A DNA stretch of 64,000 nucleotides from Paragorgia papillata. Taxonomy: Eukaryota; Cnidaria; Anthozoa; Scleralcyonacea; Coralliidae. The DNA lies in the NCBI GenBank assembly GCA_035771165.1, contig JAWNZC010000342.1:640700-704699 (forward strand). Direction: 5' to 3'. The notes below the pieces were generated by a model, which was given only the letters and a program-made list of their open reading frames with translations, did no database searches and was not told where the DNA came from. The translations under genes and the position numbers were made by a program. Shown here one piece after another: positions 9,426 to 18,414 of the stretch (position 1 is the first letter of the stretch; each line of letters starts with the position of its first letter).

Positions 9426-9793
9426 CCAAAATTTTGACTGAACCACCCGCCTGCTGCGTGGACCCCTTTTTATGGCCAGGAAATTTGCCTTCTGTTCAAA
9501 CTGGGCCAGCACCCTTGAACCACCACACATCAACGGGCAGCCGGTTGCCGCGTGGACTCCTTTTTTTATGGCCAGGAAATTTGCCATCGACCAAACTGCG
9601 CTAATACCCCCAACTCCTATACCTTTTTTAGAAAACACGCTCACTTCCAGCTAGGAAATTGGCCCTACTCTTAACGTTCTGGCCAGTAGCAAATCACTTG
9701 CGCAAGTCAGTCGCCGCGTGCGCTCCTTTTTTTATGGCCAGGAAATTTGCCTTCCGTTCAAACTGCGCTAATACCCCCAACTCCTATACTACT
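9410..9793 (-). repeat. Right terminal inverted repeat of the 7.35-kb element
   Basis: This is the inverted copy of 2,443-2,792, and slightly longer. Its inner edge (AAACATTGGCGCATGACC) also encodes the last residues and stop codon of the polymerase, so the gene runs into the repeat. The terminus reads CCTATACTACT, the complement of AGTAGTATAGG. Confidence 0.85.
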
Positions 9794-9799
9794 CCAATC
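9794..9799. repeat. Target-site duplication, right (CCAATC)
   Basis: CCAATC directly follows the right terminus and is identical to 2,437-2,442. Confidence 0.85.
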
Positions 9800-9941
9800 A
9801 GATTGCTTTATTTGTATGGATCACTTATGACGTAATTAAACCTGAATTGAAATTTTACCTCCTTTTCAATTGCCCTGCCGGTTCGACGATTCAAAAATAT
9901 CAAACATTTCTTATTAAAATAATAAAATTTGATGTATAAAA

Positions 9942-10128
9942 CAAATAGATGACTTTTTCCCGTGCGTGTGTACTGTAATAACGCACATAAGACGTCACAG
10001 CGTGTAAAGAACAACAGTCGCACCACTCGACTGCGTCTCGTGGCGTACTTTTTTGTTCTTTACACGCTGTGACATCATCTGTGCGTTATTACAGTACACA
10101 CGCACGGAAAAATGTCATTTATTTGTTA
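9942..10128. repeat. Fold-back repeat with ~75-base arms
   Basis: CGTGCGTGTGTACTGTAATA and the following bases up to AAAGAACAA (about 9,960-10,013) return inverted at about 10,053-10,110. The loop is about 40 bases of GC-richer sequence. No ORF of interest. The following stretch, 10,131-10,648, holds no recognisable gene or repeat. Confidence 0.7.
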
Positions 10129-10648
10129 AGTAACATGCCATTAGCCATTTCTGTAATTTTAAACAATATACGTAAACATTCTTATAATAACTTTTAGGTT
10201 GTCACTTCTCGTTCTGACTCTGATGCCCTAGCAGCACGACCTACTTCGAGAGCAAAATATTTTTCCTGTACATCGTCCTTGTTCCTGCGCCATGCCATGT
10301 AGAGGCTTTTTCGTCTGTAATCACTATTTCGACAACCATATTTTAGAGCAACCTTTTCACCATTTTGTTAACATCATGTAAGTGCTTTACTTTCGAAAAC
10401 ACCTTACCATAAGAAAAAAAAAGATTTTAATATAAGTTCGTACGAATTCCTTCAAATTTAAGGTTCAATTCACATATAATTCATCACTTACCATCTTTAA
10501 TGACTTCTGCAGATATTAATAATGACTGAGAACAATCCAGCGTTTGAGTCTGATCAATAAGAATCTGACGGGTTGTATTCACTATATAACGCTCAGGTAG
10601 AGGTTAAGTGAAAATGTAATATGAAATATCCGTGACAATAGTATCATA

Positions 10649-10828
10649 TAATTTATGACGTAAATGATTGCTTGGAGGCGTGTGTAAGGCATTCGATGGT
10701 AACTTGATTACTTCAATCACCTTGTGTTAGTATACTGAACAGGGAAAGAGTTGGAAAATAGTATGGCAGATTCCGAAACACGCGAAACACAAATGGAAAG
10801 TAAGTAAATAACAAGTACTATTACAAAA
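10649..10828. repeat. Inverted duplication, left arm (contains exon 1)
   Basis: About 180 bases here, including the first coding exon of the zinc-knuckle gene and its GTAAGT donor, are repeated in reverse complement at 11,102-11,285 with only scattered differences. The two arms enclose the hammerhead-bearing repeat and (TA)n tracts. Confidence 0.8.
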
Positions 10829-11007
10829 GTTTGAGCACTCTGGGCCCATGCGCACTTCACGCTATCTGAATGTACTTCACCGATGCTGTCCCACATGCGG
10901 TTGTCACCGACGATCCCATGTGTATAAGTAATTAATGAAATTCATTCAGATTGTTCCAAGCTACACTGATGAGCTGTTGTACAGCGAAACACCGTGTCTG
11001 TAGATTG

Positions 11008-11041
<34 letters not shown>

Positions 11042-11064
11042 CAATCTACAGACACGGTGTTTCG

Positions 11065-11098
<34 letters not shown>

Positions 11099-11273
11099 AA
11101 CGTTTGTAATAGTACTTGTTATTTACTTACTTTCCATTTGTGTTTCGCGTGTTTCGGAATCTGCCATACTATTTTCCAACTCTTTCCCTGTTCAGTATAC
11201 TAACACCAAGTGATTGAAGTAATCAAGTTACCATCGAATGCCTTACACACGCCTCCAAGCAATCATTTACGTC

Positions 11274-11304
<31 letters not shown>

Positions 11305-13969
11305 AATCATTTTAACTCGCATACGAATTTTCTTTCAATCAAAGGTGGTCAGGTGCAATACAAATACGGACCGATTTAAAAATTTTATAACAATTAAGTA
11401 TTATTAATGTACATATTGAATTTAGGTATTTATATGTAGATATTGCTATTATGCCGTGTAATTCAGTTTAATACTGCAGTGCGGTTCAATAAACAGATTA
11501 TTATTATTATTATTATAAAGGTAAATTGTTTCGCTGAACACTTTTCGTAAATCAATTGCATGGCTATTACGTTTGTAGTAATTTTAATTTATTTGTAAGT
11601 TATAACAATGAACTGTAGACGATAACGCTGAAACGCTCATACTTGGTCCTTTTTATTTGTAGAGCAAAATACGGAAAGTGGAGCATTGGGTGGTATGGAT
11701 AATCTCTGGCGTAATATTTCTTGAAATATGACTAGTGGATGCGCATGATCTCATAAGTCAATGTCTGTAGAGCATTAATTTTAATTAAAAACAATATTGA
11801 AACATATATAACACGAATAGAGTGGGTTGTTAGACTTGTTAATATTCCAGCATCAAAAGCAAAAAACCCACCTTAATTAAGTAAACATAACATCAAGAGG
11901 GAAAGAAAGCAAAAGTTTAGATGTGTATGTCTGAATAGTGTTGACGATCTTGTAAAAAAAACCAATTGTATAAACATAACTATAACCGATCATTGAATTC
12001 TTGTTTACTTAATGTAGAAATGACCACGTTTAACATGGAATTAATGAGAAGATTCGAAGAAAAAAACGCCGCCCCTAGCCACCCAGTACAAGCGGAAACA
12101 GCTGGGGCACAGCTGGCAGAAAGAACGGAAGGTGAGATAAATACCATATTACTTTATCCCCATGTGTTGCGAAGTTCGTTATAATGAAGTTCGGAAAGTT
12201 CTGAGCTTGGGAACTACGTAAACGAACAAAATTATCAAATAAAAAATCAAAGCTGGTTTGATTGGATAACTGTCAACGTTTACGTAGTCGGCACTTTCAA
12301 ACAAACTACGCAACACTGAAGGGGTCGAAGTAATATGAAATCAACTGCAAATTAATAGTGATACTATAGGCATTAAATTATGTATCTAACTCTAATTCGT
12401 TTAGTTGTGTATAGTTGTGAATATAATGTTCTAAAGTATTTTGCGCAAATTTGACATCGGCTACAAATCCTCACAGGCGGTTTCCCTTTCAACCTAGAAC
12501 TGGCTGCAATCTATCACCAAGTAATACACTTAGCTCATGCCAAATTGACAAAAAAAAATATTATCTTGTTGGGTTTTTTTTTGTTTTGAAAATCTAATAC
12601 AACAGAGAGTTGTCGAGATAAAGACATAACATGAGCTCTGACCTACAAAACCATTTTTGGAATGTTACCCGTTTTTATATCTTAGCAAATAGATGTAATG
12701 GATAATTAGTTCTGTTCTGTTCTGTTCTAAAAACAACGTATATCTTTAACCATGCAGTTACGGTTTATTCAGGAAAATTGGAGAATGCGAGTTATTGGTT
12801 GCGGTAAATGAAAATCGCAATTTTGATTGTTGCCGATTGTTTTACTCAATTCAAGTTAGTTGTCAGAAACAAGAAAGGCCGCGCATAAGAATCTGTTGTA
12901 TAGTAGGAGTCACACACATGCGGCACAGTTAAGTCGTTCTAGATGAATTACGGATTTATATTTTACGGCGCTTTGCAGTGCCACACTGACAATCAGGATA
13001 ACTTAAGCCAGTTTTCGTTTGGCGATCTTTTTAGAAGACAAAACAGAAAGTTTTCTTAGCCCTATGTCAACGTCACTTTTCTTTTGCGCCGAACCTAAGT
13101 TCGGCACATGAGAAGAGCGACGTTTGACATAGGCGTTACCCTTGGCTAAAAAATCGCTTATATAAAAACGTCTTTATAGGTATATTACATTAAATCAAGC
13201 ATATACGCCCTCACAACACCTGCGGTTCATATAGAATTGCCTCATTGCCTCACACGGTAATTTGAGAAAAGATTAACACTTGCATTTTCCTAGCTCAATT
13301 TATGGTGGGGTTTTTATAAGGAACTCTAGACAATTCTACCGACCACAAATTGTTGCAGAAGCGTATACATAAATTGATCCGAATAACACTTCACTTAACT
13401 ATTTCCTGGCGGCATCCGACTTTAAGCCCGCGTATGTCTCGTACGCTACGCTAGCGGGATAGCTCATTATCTTTAAACAATTTCTTTTTGAACATCTCTA
13501 ATAATTCGCTGGCGGAGGTACAGTATATGCTGTCTCTGAGTGCCTTCTTGTTAAAACATTTAATTAAGATTTTAATCTTAGTTAAATTGTTCTTCTATTT
13601 CCTATAAAAGAATCGCTTATACGTATAAAAGTGTAACTTCAACATATATATTCATATGTATTGCTATATACTATTTGGTTAAGAATTCATTTATTTGCAA
13701 TTCTTACAACCAAAATGAGGTCTGTATTTGATTGCACATACATTCATTAGCGTACCAAAACCGATCCTTACTACTTTTGCTTACAGACTACAGTGAGTAC
13801 GTCAAATTCCGTCTGTCTTTTTGTTGCAGATAGATCGTGTCACTACTGCCATAGACAGGGACACATAAGGAGAAATTGCCCGGACAATCCAAGGCGAGGT
13901 AGACGAGGCGGAAGAGGAGGAAGAAGAGGAGGAGGAAAAAGAGACAGAACTGTGATTTTTTATTTGTAG
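10763..13969 (+). CDS. CCHC zinc-knuckle / RGG-box protein (three exons, ~96 aa)
   Basis: Exons 10,763-10,799, 12,018-12,131 and 13,830-13,969 join in frame. Introns have GTAAGT, GTGAGA donors and TGTAG, TTGCAG acceptors, and both junctions are phase 1. The protein starts MADSETRETQM, has an acidic/alanine-rich middle, then a perfect zinc knuckle, CHYCHRQGHIRRNC (C-x2-C-x4-H-x4-C), then arginine/glycine-rich RGG repeats and a TAG stop. Zinc knuckle plus RGG means RNA or single-stranded nucleic-acid binding; similar small proteins are RNA-binding factors or domesticated Gag fragments. A 30-base in-phase exon at 11,663-11,692 could also be included. Intron 1 was invaded by a ribozyme-bearing repeat. 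The exons are inferred from splice signals and phase. Confidence 0.6.
10829..11010 (+). mobile_element. Dispersed 182-bp retroelement tail, copy 1
   Basis: The sequence from GTTTGAGCACTCTGGGCCCA to TAGATTGAAC recurs almost base for base at 60,869-61,050, again followed by (TA)n. Its last 58 bases form a hammerhead ribozyme. Short retroelement ends with hammerheads and simple-repeat tails are known from Penelope-like elements. No coding sequence is included, so this is a 5'-truncated insertion. Confidence 0.7.
10953..11010 (+). ncRNA. Type I hammerhead ribozyme motif
   Basis: The core reads CTGATGAG, stem II GCTG-TTGTA-CAGC, then CGAAAC. Stem III is 3 bp (ACA/TGT) with a three-base loop. The cleavage triplet GTC ends at 10,999. 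Stem I pairs CTACA with TGTAG and, past an internal loop, GTTC with GAAC. All conserved core bases are present. Minimal stem III is typical of hammerheads in Penelope-like elements. Confidence 0.8.
11011..11101. repeat. (TA)n tracts around an inverted partial hammerhead
   Basis: Two TA microsatellites (11,011-11,038 and 11,070-11,095) flank 11,039-11,069, which is the reverse complement of the 3' half of the hammerhead (from stem II through stem I). Together they can fold into a hairpin with the intact copy. Confidence 0.75.
11102..11285. repeat. Inverted duplication, right arm (antisense copy of exon 1)
   Basis: This is the reverse complement of 10,649-10,828. On the minus strand it repeats the ATG, the twelve exon 1 codons and the GTAAGT donor. 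It is followed by another short (TA)n tract at 11,279-11,305. Confidence 0.8.
13022..13158. repeat. Fold-back repeat in intron 2
   Basis: The outer arms GCGATCTTTTTAG/CTAAAAAATCGC, middle arms CCTATGTCAACGTC/GACGTTTGACATAGG and an inner GCCGAACCTAAGTTCGGC palindrome give a long hairpin. It is non-coding. The rest of intron 2 and 13,970-14,659 hold nothing else I recognise. Confidence 0.65.
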
Positions 13970-14659
13970 TACTTCATAATTTTTCTTGATATTTATTTTT
14001 TAAGGGCTTAATAGCAAAGTTGCCTTCACACCCACCTATTAATCAGACCGATTGATGTTTTAGATACGCGATAAGTAATCTGTTATTTATACTTATGAAA
14101 GAATTAGGCCATTTACGAGCAAAATAGAAACACAAACAAACGTACGAAATTGATTAAAATTTTTATTAAGGTTATATCATTAAAGCTGAACAAATGATAC
14201 GTACAGCCCATGAACTGATTAAAATATCACCACAATTATCAAGTTATAAATAACTTACGGTAACAGTATGATGAAAAAAGTCCAATAAACAATTTCGTTG
14301 ACAGTTTTTTCTATTTTTAATACATCTAAAACATAAATCGGCATGATTAAAACAGTCTGGAAATGCAGTCATAATCTTTACTCCCTTTCGTGTTTAATTT
14401 TATCTTTAATTTTATTGGGTTCTTTTTGGGTAAATTGTAATTCTGTGTCTTGTACGTTATACAATTTATATTAATAAAATACAAAGCATTATCTTTAACT
14501 TTAATTGCAATCGATAATGCGGTGTAACTAACTGCAAAACAATTTCCTAGACTTCCCCCAAGTCTGCCTCTTTGTTGTTTCGAGACGAGTTTGTTTTGAG
14601 ATGTTTTATTTTGATTTACATTATACTGTATTTATTAAATCAAAATAATAAATACATTC

Positions 14660-16544
14660 ATGGGTCGTTCATCGGTACGTGCCACCCTGGAGACTTATAC
14701 TAGATTAAACAGCATGAAATTCAGCACAACATATATGTTAATTTGAAGAAAATCTTATAGAATAGCGGCTCAGAAAATTGTGTTTATATCTGCGGTAATC
14801 TGAAATATGCAACGCAACCCCCGTCAGTCGTATTAATAACGCCGCGCCGCAATTTGTTTAAAGCCCACCTGCGTCTTTCATGGGTGTGTGCCACTCTGGA
14901 GACTTGTACTATATTAAAAGGCATGAAATTCTGTACAACATATGTTAATTTGAAGAAAATCTTATAGAATAGCGGCTCAGAAAATTGTGTTTATATCTGC
15001 GGTAATCTGAAATATGCAACGCAACCCCCGTCAGTCGTATTAATAACGCCGCGCCGCAATTTCGTTAAAGCTCGCCTGAGTCTTTCATGGGTCTGTGCCA
15101 CCCTGGAGAATTATACTAAATTAAAGAGCATGAAACTCTGTACAACATATGTAAATTTTAAAAAAATCGTATACAATAGCGCCTGATAAAATTGTGTTTA
15201 TATCTGAGGTAATCTGAAATATGCAACGCAACCCCCGTCAGTCGTATTAATAACGCCGCGCCGCATTTGGTTTAAAGCCGGCCTGCGTCTTTGATGGGTA
15301 TGTGCCACTCTGGAGACTTGACTATATTAAAAGGCATGAAATTCTGTACAATATGTTAATTTGAAGAAAATCGTATAGAATAGCGCCTGAGAAAATTGCG
15401 TTTATATCTCAGCTAATCTGAAATATGCAACGCAACCCCCGTCAGTCGTATTAATAACGCCACGCCGCAATTTCGTCAAAGCTCGCCTGCGTCTTTCGTG
15501 GGTCTGTGCCACTCTGGAGATTTATACAAGATTAAAGAGCATGCAATTCTGTACAACATATGTTAATTTGAAGAAAATCGTAGAGAATAGCGCCTGAGAA
15601 AATTGTGTTTATATCTGAGGTAATCTGAAATATGCAACGCAACCCCCGTCAGTCGTATTAATGACACCGCGCCGCTATTTGTTTAAAGCTCGCCTGCGTA
15701 TTTCGTGGGTCTGCGCCACTCTGGATACTTATACTAGATTAAAGAGCATGAAATTCTGTACAACATATGTTAATTTGAAGAAAATCGTAGACTATAGCGC
15801 CACAGAAAATTGTGTTTATATCTGAGGTAATCTGAAATATGCAACCCAACCCCCGTCAGTCGTATTAGTAACACAGCGCCACATTTTGTTGAACGCTCGC
15901 CTGCGTCTTTCATGGGCCTGTAACACTCTGGAGACTTATACTAGATTAAAGAGCATGAAATTCTGTACCACATATGTTAATTTGAAGAAAATGGTATAGA
16001 ATAGCGCCTGAGAAAATTGTGTTTATATTTGGGGTAATCTGAAATATCCAACGCAACCCCCGTCAGTCGTATTAATAACGCCGCGCCGCAATTTCGTTAA
16101 AGCACGCCTAGCTGCGTCTTTCGTGGGTATGTGCCACTCTGGAGACTTATACTAGATTAAAGAGCATGAAATTCTGTACAACATATGTTAATTTGAGGAA
16201 AATCTTATAGAATAGCGCCTGAGAAAATTGTGTTTATATCTGAGGTAATCTGAAATATGCAACCCAACCCCCGTCAGCGTATTAATAACGCAGCGCCGCA
16301 ATTTGTTTGACGCTCGCCTGCGTCTTTCATGGGTCTGTGCGACTCTGGAGACTTACACTATATTAAAGAGCATGAAACTCTGTACGACATGTAAATTTTG
16401 AAAAAATCGTATAGAATAGCCCCTGAGAAAATTGAGTTTATATCTGAGGTAATCTGAAATATGTAACGCAACCCCCGTCAGTCGTTTTATTAACGCCGCG
16501 CCGCAATTTGTTTAACGCTCGCCTGCGTCTTTCATGGGTCTGTG
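14660..16544 (+). repeat. ~206-bp satellite array, left part (about 9 monomers)
   Basis: The unit contains GCAACGCAACCCCCGTCAGT, GCCGCGCCGCAATTTGTTTA, TGCCACTCTGGAGACTTATA and AATAGCGCCTGAGAAAATTG, recurring every ~206 bases with 5-15% divergence. The array is cut at 16,544 by the Polinton and resumes at 30,420. Non-coding. Confidence 0.9.
16539..16544. repeat. Polinton target-site duplication, left (TCTGTG)
   Basis: TCTGTG directly precedes the AGTAGTAATA terminus and is repeated after the other terminus. It belongs to the satellite consensus GGGTCTGTGCCACTCTGG, so the empty site can be read directly. Confidence 0.92.
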
Positions 16545-16653
16545 AGTAGTAATACCCCCCCATCGGGAGACCAAAGGGTTCCGCCTCATTAAATATTCAG
16601 CTTATTATTTATTCATTCTCATGCTCCTTTGAGACCTCTTAACCCTAACCTGA

Positions 16654-16735
16654 TTACGTCATTATGTCTCAGGCTCCTTTGGGACCTCCAAACCCTAATT
16701 CATTAGTATTCATTTTATAGCGGCGCGTTACGTCA
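16654..16735. promoter_or_regulatory. Two ATF/CREB-like sites (TTACGTCA)
   Basis: TTACGTCA occurs at 16,654-16,661 and 16,728-16,735, each about 10-15 bases before a GGCTCCTTTG repeat. Its complement TGACGTAA is a classic bZIP (ATF/CREB) site. Binding is inferred. Confidence 0.4.
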
Positions 16736-16856
16736 TTATTTCTCAGGCTCCTTTGAGATCCTCTGACCCTAGCTTTTATCCAACCCCCTGGTTTTCACTA
16801 CGCCATTCCAGACTGATTTCTGTAGGTAAAATACCGTCGAGTACTAAGTGCGGTGT

Positions 16857-16869
16857 TGTATATATACAC
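16857..16869. promoter_or_regulatory. TATA box in left terminal repeat
   Basis: TGTATATATACAC stands about 40 bases before the Bcl-2-like ATG. The equivalent GTGTATATACAC is conserved in the right repeat at 30,234-30,246, which supports a promoter duplicated in both ends. Confidence 0.55.
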
Positions 16870-16906
16870 TTTACCCCAACAGTTCGTAAGGGAAACGTTT
16901 GACAAG

Positions 16907-17281
16907 ATGGATATTATTTACGACGAACTAAGGAAAAATAGCATAGACATCGATAAAGATACTCTGTCGTTTCACTTAGAATCCTTACTTACTGATCAAC
17001 AGGGGTTGTACGATTGTGTAAACGGTCGAATATGTGGAGATAACTTGGTGAATATTCACAGAGAGATGCAGGCGACCAATTTTGGGCGAATTATCGCCTA
17101 TTTAGCTTTAGTTGTAAAAGTAAGTGATTCCTGTGACGAAGAAACGATCAGAGAAGCTGTGCGAAGAACGATAACCGATTTGAGACGGGTAGATTTGACA
17201 AAATATAAACGAAATAAAACTTTATCCCAATGGCTTGGTTCACTGCTTCTCAGACTATTATTTGCATATTTCCATGTGTAA
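16907..17281 (+). CDS. Bcl-2-like candidate (124 aa)
   Basis: The ATG at 16,907 is preferred because the right terminal repeat conserves it. The protein is alpha-helical in composition. Residues ~56-70 read NFGRIIAYLALVVK, closely resembling the BH1 helix of Bcl-2 proteins (N-W/F-G-R-I/V-hydrophobic). A later SQWLGS recalls BH2, and the C-terminus is hydrophobic (LLLRLLFAYF), as in tail-anchored family members. Bcl-2 proteins restrain mitochondrial cell death, and DNA viruses often carry them. The protein is shorter than cellular members (usually 170-240 aa). Assignment rests on one motif and overall layout, so it is tentative. A truncated relative lies at the right end (30,062-30,196). Confidence 0.5.
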   Translation: MDIIYDELRKNSIDIDKDTLSFHLESLLTDQQGLYDCVNGRICGDNLVNIHREMQATNFGRIIAYLALVVKVSDSCDEETIREAVRRTITDLRRVDLTKYKRNKTLSQWLGSLLLRLLFAYFHV

Positions 17282-17463
17282 AATCTCATTAGGAGGTCAT
17301 TAGTATGTTAAACAAAAGAACGAGTCTGGGCGAGTCCGGGCGACGTCAGAACTTAGACAAAGAAATCTGGATTAATATGCGCGTAACCATAGAGAGTTGA
17401 ACAGCGTCACTTCGCTTGGTGTATCATTCGCTGACTGTTTGTTGTCAAAGTAAGTTCGTTGTA

Positions 17464-18099
17464 ATGGAGTGTCTTCACGGTAAACCTGCATCTAACTCAA
17501 CAACCAAGAATGGCTTATTCTGGTTCTGTGGACAAAAGCCTAGCTGTCAGTTTTTCTGTCCTGAAGAAGATTGTTACATGTTTGGCAAAGCCGTGGATGC
17601 TTTTCGAGCAAGTGGCTGTCTACATCCAGTCTGTCCTACCCATCAGAAATTGGCGACACTGCGAATGGTTAAAGACAAAATGAGAGAAAGTTACGGGAGA
17701 CCTTACTTTGTCTGTTCTGAGCGAGAGAATCCCTGCTCGTTTTGGCAATGGGGGGATGTCTTCGAGAGTCCAAAGCCTTTGTGTAAACACGGAATGGTTT
17801 GCCGTACTCGTAAAGTTAGGAAAGAAGGGGACAACCAAGGTCGTCTGTTTTACTCATGTCCTAACGAAAGACAACATGCATGCGGATTCTTTGAATGGAA
17901 GCCTACAGAGAGCTCGCCACGAATTTATAACATTGGGTGTCTTTTCAGCAGTCCATTACAATATCAATACAAGAACGCAGAAACGGGCGAATCCTTTACA
18001 AGCAGAAAGAGTCGCCCTAAAGAAGCCTATGAAGAATATCTTTTTCAAAAAACAGTCAATGCATTGACTGATGACTTGGAAACATTGAACATTTGTTGA
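17464..18099 (+). CDS. GRF zinc-finger protein (211 aa)
   Basis: The ATG at 17,464 follows a 5' stretch with no motif. The protein has three repeats of the GRF zinc-finger pattern: a leading C-x-H-G/P, a hydrophobic core with F/Y-x-C, and a final CxFFxW or CSFWQW. The third is clearest (CKHGMVCRTRKVRKEG, then GRLFYSC and CGFFEW, about residues 115-160). GRF fingers bind single-stranded DNA in NEIL3, APE2 and topoisomerase III. In a protein-primed, strand-displacing replicon, ssDNA protection or repair is a sensible role (inferred). The ORF is intact and sits between the Bcl-2-like gene and the integrase. Confidence 0.75.
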   Translation: MECLHGKPASNSTTKNGLFWFCGQKPSCQFFCPEEDCYMFGKAVDAFRASGCLHPVCPTHQKLATLRMVKDKMRESYGRPYFVCSERENPCSFWQWGDVFESPKPLCKHGMVCRTRKVRKEGDNQGRLFYSCPNERQHACGFFEWKPTESSPRIYNIGCLFSSPLQYQYKNAETGESFTSRKSRPKEAYEEYLFQKTVNALTDDLETLNIC

Positions 18100-18207
18100 T
18101 CTTATATATTTTTGTATTCTAATTTATTATGTAATAAATATGTTTGCATTTATATCGTGTCGTTGACTTCTCTTTATTCATTTACCTCTAACCTTTGTCG
18201 CGTGAAC

Positions 18208-18414
18208 ATGACTTGCTGTGGAGGTTTACCCCAATTAGCCCTTCGTAATATTTTTCGAAAGATTCGCTGTATATCAGCGTGCTGTGGGGGGAGAATCGTC
18301 ATACAGGCATCCGAATTAGATGGCGGAACAGTACCTTCACGATCTGTATTACAACCCAAAAAGTCCGGCAAGTTTTGGCGGCGTAGATGCCTTATACCGT
18401 GTCGTAAAAAGTGA
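18208..18414 (+). CDS. Possible small cysteine-rich ORF overlapping integrase (68 aa)
   Basis: An ORF from ATG at 18,208 begins MTCCGG, has a second ACCGGRI motif and a basic end, and overlaps the integrase start in another frame. The paired CCGG motifs are suggestive, but composition alone could produce them. I have no family match. Confidence 0.2.
   Translation: MTCCGGLPQLALRNIFRKIRCISACCGGRIVIQASELDGGTVPSRSVLQPKKSGKFWRRRCLIPCRKK

Larger units (their letters stand above)
2443..9793. mobile_element. Short Polinton-like virus-derived element, 7.35 kb, decayed
   Basis: The element is bounded by inverted termini starting AGTAGTATAGGAGTTGG and by identical 6-bp target duplications (CCAATC). 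Inside are a leftward packaging-type ATPase remnant and rightward genes: a tiny membrane peptide, a BRO-N/VRR-NUC fusion, a zinc-ribbon protein, a small basic protein, and a protein-primed DNA polymerase B with an endonuclease VII domain. No integrase, capsid or protease was recognised. Ends and target duplications match the Polinton type, yet it is about half the normal size. It may be a deletion derivative or a separate virus-like lineage mobilised in trans. Every large gene carries frameshifts or stops, so this copy is dead. Confidence 0.85.
16545..16990 (+). repeat. Polinton left terminal inverted repeat
   Basis: The terminal ~107 bases match 30,313-30,419 inverted. A second matching block runs from about 16,841 into the first codons of the Bcl-2-like gene. 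The stretch between has three direct copies of GGCTCCTTTGAGACCTCT-like sequence and is largely absent on the right. Confidence 0.85.

Noticed and set aside
9808..10026. 72-aa minus-strand ORF
   Set aside because: It lies largely in one arm of the fold-back repeat and has no domain.
16640..16652. Telomere-like AACCCTAACC in the Polinton ends
   Set aside because: Only one and a half hexamers, embedded in a longer terminal-repeat motif; not a telomere tract.
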